From Saprospiraceae bacterium (lineage in GTDB: Bacteria; Bacteroidota; Bacteroidia; Chitinophagales; Saprospiraceae), in NCBI GenBank assembly GCA_016715465.1, contig JADKAA010000029.1, positions 2,418,001 to 2,482,000 of the forward strand: a stretch of 64,000 nt of DNA, in the 5' to 3' direction. Below the pieces are notes generated by a model. It ran no database searches, was not told the origin of the DNA, and saw only the letters and a list, made by a program, of their open reading frames with translations. Of the stretch, positions 1 through 8,764 are shown one piece after another. Position numbers and translations under genes: made by a program. Positions within the stretch are counted from its first letter, which is position 1. Every line of letters starts with the position of its first letter.

Positions 1-1305
1 TTTTGGCAATGAGTTGAGCCACGCCGGGAAAGCGGCAAAGAGTCCGAAAGGCAAGGCAAGGGCAAGTGAAAATCCAAACATAACGAGGAAGGGTCCAAGG
101 TACTCTCCCTTAGAGGCCGCAGTGACCAAAGCAGAACCGATGATGGGGCCCGTGCAAGAAAATGAGACCAGGGCCAGGGTAAATGCCATAAAAAAGATTC
201 CTAAAAGTCCACCTTTGTCTGCCATTTGATCACTTTTGGTGCTCCAGGAGCTGGGTAAGGTAATCTCATAAAAACCAAAGAACGAAAAGGCAAAAACGAT
301 GAAAATGATGAAAAACAGGGTGTTTGCAATCCAGTTGGTTGATAGTCTGTTCAGTGCTTCAGGACCAAATACCGCGGTAATCAGCAGGCCAAGTACCACA
401 TAAATTACGATGATCGAAATCCCATAAATTAGGCCATTGACCCATCCTTTTCTTCGGGTGTCTTTGGTGAAAAAACTCACGGTGATCGGTATCATAGGAA
501 ATACACACGGTGTCAGTAAAGCAAACAAGCCTCCAAGAAAACCAAAGAAAAAGGTCCATAGGTAGCCGCTGTTGACTACACCGCCGTCATCACAGCTGGC
601 TTTGGGATTTCTAAAAGTAGTAAACAACCCGGGTATCATTTGGTCAATTACCCCGTTTTCGATTTTAGCAGTCGTTTTCAATTCGGCTGTCGCTCCGCTT
701 GAAGCAACGGTGGCGTTAGTATCTGTTTTGGCGGTATCTGGGGTGCTACCTGTCACTACAACACCAGCGGTAGCTTCACCTTCAGGTTTTATCGTCGCCG
801 ATGGACTTTCTGTCTTTGTAGCATTTGCTTTGGCGGGTGCATCAAAGCTCAGTGAAAATTCAACATCTTCAGGAGGAAGACACTTGTTGTTGTCGCACGT
901 CATGAAGGTGAGGTAGCCGACTACCGGTTTGGTTGAGTCGGTGACTTTTACTTTTTGTTTTATGATGAACGGCGCTTTATCCAGAAATTTCACTACCATC
1001 ACGTTATCGAAAAGTGGATCCGGACCTTCTTTTTTATAACCCTTTTCTGTAGCCTTGCCTACCAGGCTTACGCCACTTTTGTCTTCATAGGTAATGGCCG
1101 TCGGCACGGGTCCTTCGTCACTGGTGTATTGGGAGTATACCGTCCATCCCTTGCTTATGTCGGCTTTAAAAACCAGAAAATATTCTTTTTCGTTTATTTT
1201 CTCAGTGGAAATCTTCCATTTGACTGGTTTAAGAATCTGCCCTGACGTCATTTGAATAAGTAGAATCATCAGACTCAATATAAGACTGGTTTTTTTGAAT
1301 ACCAT
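1..1305 (-). CDS. dsbD: DsbD thiol:disulfide interchange protein (partial, runs off left edge)
   Basis: Inner-membrane reductant conduit that moves electrons from cytoplasmic thioredoxin to periplasmic proteins. Translating the minus strand from the ATG at 1305 gives 435 uninterrupted codons that leave the window without a stop. Residues 1-23 are a signal peptide. The N-terminal DsbD-alpha-like domain follows, with the redox pair in CDNNKC (Cys137, Cys142). A Thr/Ala-rich linker then leads to the transmembrane DsbD domain, which holds the hallmark LTPCVFPM and SCTGPIIG cysteine motifs. The C-terminal thioredoxin-like domain would lie outside the window. It sits 21 bp downstream of a stand-alone copy of its own N-terminal domain, almost certainly in the same operon. 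The family call is firm; only the missing end is unknown. Confidence 0.93.
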   Translation of the reverse strand, partial: MVFKKTSLILSLMILLIQMTSGQILKPVKWKISTEKINEKEYFLVFKADISKGWTVYSQYTSDEGPVPTAITYEDKSGVSLVGKATEKGYKKEGPDPLFDNVMVVKFLDKAPFIIKQKVKVTDSTKPVVGYLTFMTCDNNKCLPPEDVEFSLSFDAPAKANATKTESPSATIKPEGEATAGVVVTGSTPDTAKTDTNATVASSGATAELKTTAKIENGVIDQMIPGLFTTFRNPKASCDDGGVVNSGYLWTFFFGFLGGLFALLTPCVFPMIPITVSFFTKDTRRKGWVNGLIYGISIIVIYVVLGLLITAVFGPEALNRLSTNWIANTLFFIIFIVFAFSFFGFYEITLPSSWSTKSDQMADKGGLLGIFFMAFTLALVSFSCTGPIIGSALVTAASKGEYLGPFLVMFGFSLALALPFGLFAAFPAWLNSLPK

Positions 1306-1326
1306 GGGTTACTAAAGTTTGTTCAT

Positions 1327-1764
1327 TTATAATTTTAACTCAAAAGGCACACTGGCCGGAGGTAGGCATTTTTTAGAATCGCACGCCATATAGGTAACCG
1401 TACCTGCCACTTTCAATCCCTCTTTCCCTTTGAATAGCTGGTCAAACTCGGCTTTCTTTTTAAATTTAATGACATCCATTTCGAACAGCTCGTCATAGGC
1501 AGATATCTTTTCAGACTTTTCTATGATATGGCCATCAAGCACTCCGTTCTCGATCTTTTCAAAATCAAAGGCAGTGGGAATTGGTCCTTCGTCTGACATA
1601 TATACCCCATAAATGTTCCACCCGTTTTCAATCTGGGCCACCGCGGTAAATGAAACAGTCCCCTGGCCAGATTTATTTAATTCAAATGACCATTTTACAG
1701 GGGGTTTTTGTGCATTAGCCATAGATGTAGCAAAGAAAAATGCCAATAAGCCTATATATTTCAT
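1327..1764 (-). CDS. Stand-alone DsbD N-terminal (alpha) domain protein
   Basis: A 145-residue exported protein. A signal peptide (about residues 1-18, ending in ANA) is followed by one immunoglobulin-like domain of the DsbD N-terminal type. The C-terminal CDSKKC pair (Cys128, Cys133), followed by LPP, matches the active-site pair of the neighbouring DsbD at the same place. It probably receives electrons from, or substitutes for, the alpha domain of the DsbD encoded 21 bp downstream. It is the first gene of the operon and has a good Bacteroidota promoter upstream (1817-1848). No transmembrane or thioredoxin domain is present, so it cannot act as a complete DsbD. Start ATG at 1764 is the only reasonable one before the signal peptide. 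Function as a separate redox partner is inferred. Confidence 0.88.
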   Translation of the reverse strand: MKYIGLLAFFFATSMANAQKPPVKWSFELNKSGQGTVSFTAVAQIENGWNIYGVYMSDEGPIPTAFDFEKIENGVLDGHIIEKSEKISAYDELFEMDVIKFKKKAEFDQLFKGKEGLKVAGTVTYMACDSKKCLPPASVPFELKL

Positions 1765-2147
1765 CTATATGTGTTTAAAAGAAAGGCGGATAATACCCCC
1801 TTCCCAAAAGCTTGTGCAAAAATATGTCCAATTTTGCTTAATTTACAAGATATGACCGGGCTTTTAAACTATTATTAACGGCATAACCGCGCTTCTTTAA
1901 CAGTCTAGAAAGAAATGGCATCAAAACACCATGACAAAGTGCTAAAATTTCCGCATTTTTTTGACTTATCGATTACCCAACCCTTTGGACTTTGCCTTCG
2001 TCCTTACCATATTTCCTCCGGGTGATTTGCAGCTTATTCTTCTTTTTTTGTCCACGAGATGCTTCTAATCAAGAGTCATTCGCTAAAAAATCGTTAAAAT
2101 TTGCGGCAAAAAGCACAGGATATTTGTCTCTTGATTAATTTTAACCT
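1765..2147. other. Divergent intergenic region (dsbD operon / sigma factor)
   Basis: 383 bp between two divergent transcription units. Apart from the leftward promoter at 1817-1848 I see no gene. The rightward promoter for the sigma factor is not clear: the near-box sequences just before the ATG do not have the two-base spacer of TAnnTTTG. Confidence 0.5.
1817..1848 (-). promoter_or_regulatory. Bacteroidota sigma-A promoter of the dsbD operon
   Basis: On the minus strand the sequence reads TTG, 21 bases, then TATTTTTG (-7 box, plus-strand 1817-1824; -33 TTG at 1846-1848). This matches the TTG-N19..23-TAnnTTTG pattern known for Bacteroidota primary sigma factors. It lies about 50 bp before the ATG at 1764. 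Confidence 0.7.
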
Positions 2148-2747
2148 ATGAATTTTGCTTTAGAGGCCTTATATAACGAACAAGATTTCATCCAGGCGTG
2201 TATAGCCAAAGATGGTTGGGCGCTTAAAAAGCTGTATGAGGATCATTATTCGGTCATGTATCCCCTTTGTAAACGTTATGCCAATAACGAAGAAGATGCG
2301 TTGGACATCCTGCACGATGGTTTCATCAAGGTTTTCCGCAACATTGACAAATATCAGGTAGGCACGTCTCTCATTTCCTGGATCAAAAGGGTGATGGTGA
2401 ATACCGCCATCGACTACTATCGCCGCGAGACGCGCAGGAGGTCAGTTGACATCGACGATGCCAGAAACATTGCATCTGATCACGCTGATGCCCTCAGTCA
2501 AATTTCTGCAGGCGAAATTATCCGCCTTTTGCAGCACTTAAGCCCCGCTTATCGTTCTGTGTTTAACCTGTATGTGATAGAGGGGTATTCCCACAAAGAG
2601 TTGGCCGATATCCTTAACATCACCGAGAGTACCTCAAGGTCAAATCTTGTGAAAGCAAGGGCCAAACTGCGGGAACTCATTGCAAAACGATTTGACACAG
2701 GTACTGCTGCAATCTTAAAAACTGAGGATCACACAGATGGGCAATAA
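2148..2747 (+). CDS. ECF-type RNA polymerase sigma-70 factor
   Basis: A 199-residue group 4 (extracytoplasmic function) sigma factor. Region 2 is visible around residues 40-95 (AYANNEEDALDILHDGF-like core ending in SWIKRVMVNTAIDYYR). Region 4 lies around residues 125-180, with LSPAYRSVFNLYVIEGY and the helix-turn-helix SHKELADILNITESTSRSNL. There is no region 3, as expected for ECF factors. The last codons overlap the start of the next gene by 11 bp, a sign of translational coupling. In this phylum such sigma factors are commonly paired with a membrane protein encoded immediately downstream, which fits the neighbour. Target promoters are unknown. Confidence 0.93.
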   Translation: MNFALEALYNEQDFIQACIAKDGWALKKLYEDHYSVMYPLCKRYANNEEDALDILHDGFIKVFRNIDKYQVGTSLISWIKRVMVNTAIDYYRRETRRRSVDIDDARNIASDHADALSQISAGEIIRLLQHLSPAYRSVFNLYVIEGYSHKELADILNITESTSRSNLVKARAKLRELIAKRFDTGTAAILKTEDHTDGQ

Positions 2748-4104
2748 AGATTTGGATAAATGGATCAAAGAAAAGTTGGATGGACAGTTGTCCGACCGAA
2801 GTACACCCGATTGGGATGTGTTCTCTGAAATTTTAAAAAAATCTGATGGTTTTCAAAATCTGGACTTTGACAAATCCATAAAAACCAAAGTAGAAGGTCA
2901 TCGAAATCCTTTCAATGAAAATCACTGGATTCAGCTTAAAAACAGGTTGGTCAAAGAAGAAAACCTTCGAAAAAGATTATTTTCTGTTAAGGCTGTTGAA
3001 CTCATTGCCTTATTGCTTCTTTTGCTTGGCTTCCAGTTTCAAGAAGCGAAAAAGATCCAACAAATGGACTTGGAGCCCATTGCAGCTTCTGTTAATCAAC
3101 ATGCTCATAAAGAAAAGGTGGCTGGATTTACAGGGCCTGTTGCCGCTATTCCCTATCAGGACATCGATGCTTATGTCCATATCAGCAAAATTTTTCAATC
3201 CAAAAACAGCCTCACTGCTGCCCCAATTGAAAATAAGGTTGAAGTCCTTGTCATACCTGTAGTTGAGGTGATGCAAAAAGTCAATTTGCCACATGACCAT
3301 TATGAACTAACTGCTTTACCATTAAAACATATGGGGATTTTACATAGCCCGAATTATCCACTACCTGAAATCAGCGACCTTTTAAAACCAACCCCTGCCA
3401 GCAATGAAAAGCAAACTTTTCTAACTCCTTCCTTTAGCGCTGGGGTGGGTATCACAAAAAGTGGATTTGACCCCATTTACAATCTCAAAAGCTATAGTAC
3501 TTACTCTTCACAGTTTGCAGGTGGAGTGCTTTTTTCTATAAAAAAGGGTACGCTGGAAACACAGACCGGCATCAGGTACTCCAGGCGCACACATAAGCCG
3601 GCTTCCATTGTGGAAACCTACGGAGACTTCCTCAACAACTACTTCGAAATCAGTCTGGATAAAATCAGTTATGACATCGTAGAAGTGCCTCTCAGCCTAA
3701 AGTTCTTTTTTAAAGAAAATAAAAATACATCCTATTTTGCAAAACTTGGACTCAACGCCAACCTAAGCCTGGCAAATCACTATACCATCACCAATAAGCC
3801 GGCAAGTCTGGAACCTCTGGGTCCGCCTAGCGTGGGTTATGCGGAGGACAATCACAAGTCATCCAGAGCAAAACTCAAAGACAAGGATTTTAACCCGGGA
3901 CTGCTCCAAAATGGTACCCTGTCTCACAATTTTTTCCTTACCCTCTCCGCAGAAATGGGCCTTGAACACAAACTAAGCCACCGGAATGCACTCGTACTGG
4001 GTGCCGAATTCAGCAAATACTACATGATTGATGGCATTGGACCAAACAAAGATAAGTTGAATGGTTTTTCACTCAATTTTGGAGTAAAGCACTTGTTGAA
4101 TTAA
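2737..4104 (+). CDS. One-TM protein with C-terminal outer-membrane-barrel-like domain, sigma partner
   Basis: 455 residues. About 85 cytoplasmic-looking, charged residues (two short W/F-containing repeats near DWDVFSEIL and HWIQLKNRL) are followed by a single hydrophobic segment at about residues 87-100 (ELIALLLLLLGFQF). A linker of about 120 residues then leads to a C-terminal 230-residue stretch of alternating beta strands, resembling PorT/outer-membrane beta-barrel family proteins (GVGITKSGFDP, GVLFSIKKG, FSLNFGVKHLLN at the end). It overlaps the sigma gene by 11 bp. The most natural reading is an anti-sigma or sensor role, with the N-terminus touching the sigma factor. No recognised anti-sigma domain can be seen, so this rests on position and topology. 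Confidence 0.75.
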   Translation: MGNKDLDKWIKEKLDGQLSDRSTPDWDVFSEILKKSDGFQNLDFDKSIKTKVEGHRNPFNENHWIQLKNRLVKEENLRKRLFSVKAVELIALLLLLLGFQFQEAKKIQQMDLEPIAASVNQHAHKEKVAGFTGPVAAIPYQDIDAYVHISKIFQSKNSLTAAPIENKVEVLVIPVVEVMQKVNLPHDHYELTALPLKHMGILHSPNYPLPEISDLLKPTPASNEKQTFLTPSFSAGVGITKSGFDPIYNLKSYSTYSSQFAGGVLFSIKKGTLETQTGIRYSRRTHKPASIVETYGDFLNNYFEISLDKISYDIVEVPLSLKFFFKENKNTSYFAKLGLNANLSLANHYTITNKPASLEPLGPPSVGYAEDNHKSSRAKLKDKDFNPGLLQNGTLSHNFFLTLSAEMGLEHKLSHRNALVLGAEFSKYYMIDGIGPNKDKLNGFSLNFGVKHLLN

Positions 4105-4269
4105 TATTTCTTTTTACAAAATCTGTTTTACAAAAAAATAGTTGACGTTTGCCCCGGTAACAATACTTGTGCACGTACCCGGGATTGGTTTCTTATTAAT
4201 TCGCAGTAAATCGTATTCCTTCCAATATCTTTAAATCGGATTTACCAAACTCCCAATTGAAATAAAAAA

Positions 4270-4287
4270 GGGGGCAGTTACTCCCCC
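4270..4287 (-). terminator. Rho-independent terminator of the small unit at 4322-4474
   Basis: GGGGGAGTAACTGCCCCC on the minus strand is a 5-bp all-GC stem with an 8-base loop, followed directly by TTTTTTATT. It lies 34 bp after the stop of the small ORF. Confidence 0.75.
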
Positions 4288-4321
4288 AAGAAACAAAATC
4301 TGCTTTTTAAAATAAATTCTT

Positions 4322-4474
4322 TTACATCATCAGGTTGCTTATTCCCGGACGAAATCTCTTGTATTTTGGTCCCAATGTGTCTTCCATTAAATTCCTTGTT
4401 CTAAACTCGGTTTTTGATTTTGCATAACTGAGAATCAACACCAGTGAAAAAAACAGGGTGATAATAAGTGTCAT
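4322..4474 (-). CDS. Small membrane or exported protein, 50 residues
   Basis: A short ORF inside its own complete transcription unit (promoter 4502-4533, terminator 4270-4287). I place the start at the ATG at 4474, not the upstream ATG at 4504. The upstream one lies inside the -7 box and cannot be on the transcript, whereas 4474 is preceded by an A-rich leader typical of this phylum. The product has one hydrophobic segment (residues 1-17, LIITLFFSLVLILSYA) and then a basic soluble tail ending in ISNLMM. It could be a small exported peptide or a single-pass membrane peptide. No family is recognised. A non-coding role for the transcript cannot be excluded. Confidence 0.5.
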   Translation of the reverse strand: MTLIITLFFSLVLILSYAKSKTEFRTRNLMEDTLGPKYKRFRPGISNLMM

Positions 4475-4501
4475 TTTTTTTTGTTTTAATTGTTTATGAA
4501 T

Positions 4502-4533
4502 CAAATATATACAGGTATGACGGACCTTGTCAA
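4502..4533 (-). promoter_or_regulatory. Promoter of the small transcription unit
   Basis: Minus strand: TTG (plus 4531-4533), 21 bases, TATATTTG (plus 4502-4509), a close match to the TTG/TAnnTTTG consensus. Confidence 0.7.
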
Positions 4534-4613
4534 TGGTTGGTTAGTCCAAAGACGACCAAGGCCTTTAAAATTGCGACGAACGTCTGAAAATACCGACTTA
4601 GTGTGAAAATGAT

Positions 4614-7600
4614 TTACTCTTTTAACCTGGTAGTACCCAACATTTGAATGACACCTGTATTGTAAATTGTACTGCCATTGGCGGGTGCTGCACCGTTGTC
4701 ATAAATGGTTACATTGTTCAATGTAAGATTGCCGGCATTGTGGATGGCCCTGCCATTGAGTTTGGTGCCTGAATAAAGGACCAGGTTTTGAAGAGTCACT
4801 GTCGAACCGGCAGAAATATTCACCACCGGCCCTTCTCCTGCGATAGAAATTTTTGCCGGCAGTGCTCCACCGTGTGAAAGAGTGATGTTTTTATTGATGA
4901 CCAGCGGCCCTGAGGTTAAGTTAATAGCCGTTGTTTCCAAAGCACTATTAAATTGGATCGTGCTGCCTGCCGGATTACAATTGATGGCAAACCGCAATGA
5001 ACCGGGTCCGTCGTCATTGGCATTCGATACAATGGTGCTGCATACATTTACACAAGTGATGACCGCCTGCCATCCAGATTCCGTTACGCTTTCGTCACTC
5101 AAAAATTGGGGCGTAAGACAGCCCGATGGATGTGTAGAGGTAAAAATGCCTGGAGGGATAAAGCCATAATATCCACCGGCAGGAAAGCCGGCCTGGGTAG
5201 ATGGATTCCCACTTGAAAAAATTGGATCGTTTGTAGTGTTTCCATCGTGAATGTAGAGCGCGTCCCACTCCTCTTCGATACCCATTGATGAAATAGAAAG
5301 CACTGCCATCTCTCCCACATTTGATGGGCAAATGGTCTGTATGCGGTTTTCTCCATCCCCATAATCGCTGCCTGAGCCACCACTGTCATAATAATTATTG
5401 CCACACGTATAACTTGTTTGAAATGCGAGGGTCGTCCAGTTTGAAAGTCCATCCGCTATACAATTGCTCCTTACGTGAAAATAATAATAGGTACCTGATG
5501 TCAACCCCGTGATTGTGGCTGTAGATGGAATTTGTGCTGTACCCGAAGAGGGTGGGGTAATTACGCTGGTGAGGGCATATTCATAACCTCCTGCTGGAAC
5601 ACTGATGGATGTCCAGGAAAATGTGGCCTGGTTGGGACCAAATCCCGTCTGTGTGATGTTTATCGGTGATGGACAGGCCGGCAGGGTAAATACCGGACCA
5701 TACCTCACCCAGGAAGACTTTTGTCCACCTCCGCAATCGGACCTCACAAATAAGTAATAGGCAGTATTGGGTATTAGTCCGGTATGGTTTACAAAAGTAT
5801 CCGAAGTCGCTATCAGGGTGGTGGGTACGGCAGGACTGGTATTGATTCCCCATTCATATCCTGCCGATGGTACAGATGAAGGTGCCTGCCACTCCAGGGT
5901 AAAACTTACGTTCCATATATTAGATACTTTAACCCCTTTTGGCATGGTGCATAAAACCGGTGTATATAAATCGGAAGACCAAAGGCCCCGGCCATAGGTT
6001 GCGGCATAGAGTTTTCCCTGGTCATAATTTATCTCAAGTTCGGTAACTTCTACATTGGGAAGACCCGTATTAAACAGCACCCAGTCGCCAAGGGTATTGT
6101 CTCTGTAGTAAATGCCTACATCCATACCCAGATAAAGGCCATCAGACGTGCCCAGTTGATAAACAAGGCAATTAGCAGGTATATTGGGAAGGGTGCCGCT
6201 GATGTTGGTCCAGTTTCCGCCCCCATTGGTGGATTTATACACTTTTGCCCCGCTGGAAAAATTCTGTCTGACCACCCAAATCACATTGGGGTCATTGGGG
6301 CTTATTATGAGCATGCCAACGTTATTTCCCGGAGAAGTCATTTGCGTCCAGGTAGTTCCTCCATCGGTCGTGCGCCAAAGGTTGCCATTGTTCCTGGCCG
6401 CATATATATATTTTGTATCAGATGGGGCTACCCTCAGGTGATTCAGTGTATTATTGTTGCTAAAGTTGCCAATAGAAACCCAGGTAGTACCCCGGTCTGT
6501 AGATTTATAAACTTGTTGATATGCGGCATAAATGGTAGTAGGAAGACTGGGGTCTACCTCAAAAGGGGTTACCCAGGCACCGGAAGGAGCACCTGGAATA
6601 TTGTCGGAAATATTTTGCCAGTACTGACCCCCATTTACCGAGCGATTAAATATTCCATTATACAAGGAACCATACATAACCGTGCCATCGTTTTGCTGAA
6701 TGGCACATTCCATGCCATCACCTCCAATCACATCAGACCATGAAGCATTATTTGACCTTAACTTTGTGCCATTGTCCTGCAAGCCTGTGAGTACCATTTG
6801 GTCCATCTGAGAAACACCGAGTTTATACATCTGGCTGTTTACTATTCCACTGCCTTTGTGTTGCCAGGTGGATCCGCCATTATTGGTTTTATAAACACCA
6901 CCATCATTTCCTTGCCACAGCGTAGTGTTGTTTTGCCAGTCCAGTGCATGTTTGTCTGCATGTACTTCCGGAATACCTGATACACCGTACCACATGGTGT
7001 TGATGGTCCAGCTGATGCCCCCATCCGTAGATTTCCAGGTATTGACACCCCCGGTATAAATGGTGTTGGCATTGAGCGGGTCTGCAGCAATGACCAGGTC
7101 GTACCAGCCTTGTCCCCCAGTATCAGAACCATTGACACTCCACCCGAGAATATTGGGTGAGGTGGACTGACTGTCATAGCTTTCACCACTATTCACAGAC
7201 TTGTACAGTCCATTAAATCCGTTGTTACTCGATTTGGAACACAGCGCATATACAAGGTTGGCATCGGCAGGTGATACAGCAAGTGCAATTCGGTTTGTGG
7301 ACGCTATAGTTTGTTTCAAAGACCAGGTAATACCGTCATCGGTGGATTTATAGATCTCGCCCCCCTTACAAGCGTAATACGTGGATACGGACGCTGTTGG
7401 GTGTGCTTCCAGGTCATCAAAATCTCCAGTGGATACAAGCGCCCAATTTACACCCCGGTCAGTTGACCTGTGTATGCCAAGGTTTGAAATGGCCAGCATA
7501 TTGTTCGGATTGTCCGGATCAAAAATGATTTTTTTGATGACATCTTGTGCCGATGTATTCCAGGTTAACCCGGTAGTCAAAAAGGTGGCACCTCCATCCA

Positions 7601-8210
7601 AAGAGACCAAAATGCCTACAGAGTAATTGTCCCCTCCATCGGCGTCGCCTGTTGCAATAAAAATAATGTTGTTATTGACTGGGTGGATGGCGATACTGGA
7701 AACACCAAGTGTGGCCAATTGATCGGTCTGGGTAAACCAGGTACTCCCTCCATCTGTGGATTTCCAAAGTCCACCCCCCGCAGTACCCGCAAAAATGATG
7801 TTTGAGTTGCCTGGATGAAAGGCAAGTGAGTTGATTCTGCCTGTGCCTGCATATCCGCCATTTGTAGTTGAGGGGCCCAGTGATGAAAAATTGGCCGGTA
7901 AAAATCGATTGCCAAGGTCTTGTCTTATCGATTCTGCAAAGTAATCATTGTACTCTTTTAGGGTTCGGCCTCCATCCGGAAAAGTGCCGTCGGCATTCAC
8001 CCTTGGTTCCCAGTAGTATTCCCATCGTTTAAATGCTTTAAAACCTTTGCCTTTTTCCTGATTTTTATCTTTCCAGTAGGCTTCAAATTGGGCTTTGAGG
8101 GAGTAAAAATTGGCATCGTCGCCGTATAGTTTACCCCAAGGTTGCAATTTGGCGGTATGGACGACCACCAGGATAATAATGACCAAAAGCAAATACTTCC
8201 TCACAGTCAA
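4614..8210 (-). CDS. Giant secreted BNR-repeat protein with FN3, CUB and beta-helix domains
   Basis: 1198 residues with an N-terminal signal/anchor (residues 1-20). From about residue 110 to 740 it carries repeated sialidase/sortilin-type BNR units (KSTDGGSTW, STDRGVNW, KSTNGGGNW and similar), which build a beta-propeller. Two fibronectin type III modules follow (about 765-930), then a CUB-like domain (starting CGNNYYDSGG, with DALYIHDG). The end is a right-handed beta-helix segment of the CSLREP kind (NDDGPGSLRFAINC). BNR domains here are usually structural or glycan-binding; no sialidase catalytic residues can be assigned. Unusually for such proteins in this phylum, it ends in GTTRLKE without a T9SS sorting domain. 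It starts 6 bp after dcd on the same strand. Confidence 0.85.
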   Translation of the reverse strand: MTVRKYLLLVIIILVVVHTAKLQPWGKLYGDDANFYSLKAQFEAYWKDKNQEKGKGFKAFKRWEYYWEPRVNADGTFPDGGRTLKEYNDYFAESIRQDLGNRFLPANFSSLGPSTTNGGYAGTGRINSLAFHPGNSNIIFAGTAGGGLWKSTDGGSTWFTQTDQLATLGVSSIAIHPVNNNIIFIATGDADGGDNYSVGILVSLDGGATFLTTGLTWNTSAQDVIKKIIFDPDNPNNMLAISNLGIHRSTDRGVNWALVSTGDFDDLEAHPTASVSTYYACKGGEIYKSTDDGITWSLKQTIASTNRIALAVSPADANLVYALCSKSSNNGFNGLYKSVNSGESYDSQSTSPNILGWSVNGSDTGGQGWYDLVIAADPLNANTIYTGGVNTWKSTDGGISWTINTMWYGVSGIPEVHADKHALDWQNNTTLWQGNDGGVYKTNNGGSTWQHKGSGIVNSQMYKLGVSQMDQMVLTGLQDNGTKLRSNNASWSDVIGGDGMECAIQQNDGTVMYGSLYNGIFNRSVNGGQYWQNISDNIPGAPSGAWVTPFEVDPSLPTTIYAAYQQVYKSTDRGTTWVSIGNFSNNNTLNHLRVAPSDTKYIYAARNNGNLWRTTDGGTTWTQMTSPGNNVGMLIISPNDPNVIWVVRQNFSSGAKVYKSTNGGGNWTNISGTLPNIPANCLVYQLGTSDGLYLGMDVGIYYRDNTLGDWVLFNTGLPNVEVTELEINYDQGKLYAATYGRGLWSSDLYTPVLCTMPKGVKVSNIWNVSFTLEWQAPSSVPSAGYEWGINTSPAVPTTLIATSDTFVNHTGLIPNTAYYLFVRSDCGGGQKSSWVRYGPVFTLPACPSPINITQTGFGPNQATFSWTSISVPAGGYEYALTSVITPPSSGTAQIPSTATITGLTSGTYYYFHVRSNCIADGLSNWTTLAFQTSYTCGNNYYDSGGSGSDYGDGENRIQTICPSNVGEMAVLSISSMGIEEEWDALYIHDGNTTNDPIFSSGNPSTQAGFPAGGYYGFIPPGIFTSTHPSGCLTPQFLSDESVTESGWQAVITCVNVCSTIVSNANDDGPGSLRFAINCNPAGSTIQFNSALETTAINLTSGPLVINKNITLSHGGALPAKISIAGEGPVVNISAGSTVTLQNLVLYSGTKLNGRAIHNAGNLTLNNVTIYDNGAAPANGSTIYNTGVIQMLGTTRLKE

Positions 8211-8216
8211 CGCATT

Positions 8217-8753
8217 TTACCATTTATTTTTCCACATCATACTTTCAACCGGCCGAACATTTACCTCGTTGTATTTTGCGTTTTGCTTTTTATTGTAATA
8301 GTTTTCTATGCCTCCATCTACTTTAAAGTAAATCAATTGGCCGATGGGCATGCCGGCATAAACACGAACCGCTTTGCTGCAACTGATCTCTAATGTCCAA
8401 TGGTTACAAAAACCCACATCTCCCTTTCCGGCAGTGGCATGAATATCGATACCCAAACGGCCTACACTGGATTTTCCCTCTAGAAAAGGAACCGATTTGT
8501 GCGTCTCCGTATATTCCAGGGTCGATCCAAGGTATAGGGTTCCTGGTTGAAGCACAATGCCCTCATCTGGAATTTCAAAATGCCGGACCGGGTTGTGTTT
8601 TTTAGCATCCAGCACTTCATCGGTATAAACCGCAAGATAGGGACTTAAGTGAACATCATAAGAATTGGTGCCAAGGCATAGACTGTCAAATGGTATAATG
8701 ACAATTTCCCTGGCCTCAATGGCTGACCGTATTTCTATATCTGTAAGAATCAA
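8217..8753 (-). CDS. dcd: dCTP deaminase
   Basis: 178 residues, the usual length. It deaminates dCTP to dUTP for thymidylate synthesis in the cytoplasm. The family core is clear: FLEGKSSVGRLGI followed by HATAGKGDVGF around residues 88-118. This corresponds to the substrate-binding and catalytic Glu region of Dcd. It lies 11 bp downstream of metK and 6 bp before the BNR protein, all on the minus strand, so co-transcription from the metK promoter is likely. Whether it is a plain deaminase or a bifunctional deaminase/dUTPase cannot be told by eye. Confidence 0.93.
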   Translation of the reverse strand: MILTDIEIRSAIEAREIVIIPFDSLCLGTNSYDVHLSPYLAVYTDEVLDAKKHNPVRHFEIPDEGIVLQPGTLYLGSTLEYTETHKSVPFLEGKSSVGRLGIDIHATAGKGDVGFCNHWTLEISCSKAVRVYAGMPIGQLIYFKVDGGIENYYNKKQNAKYNEVNVRPVESMMWKNKW

Positions 8754-8764
8754 TGGATAGGAGG

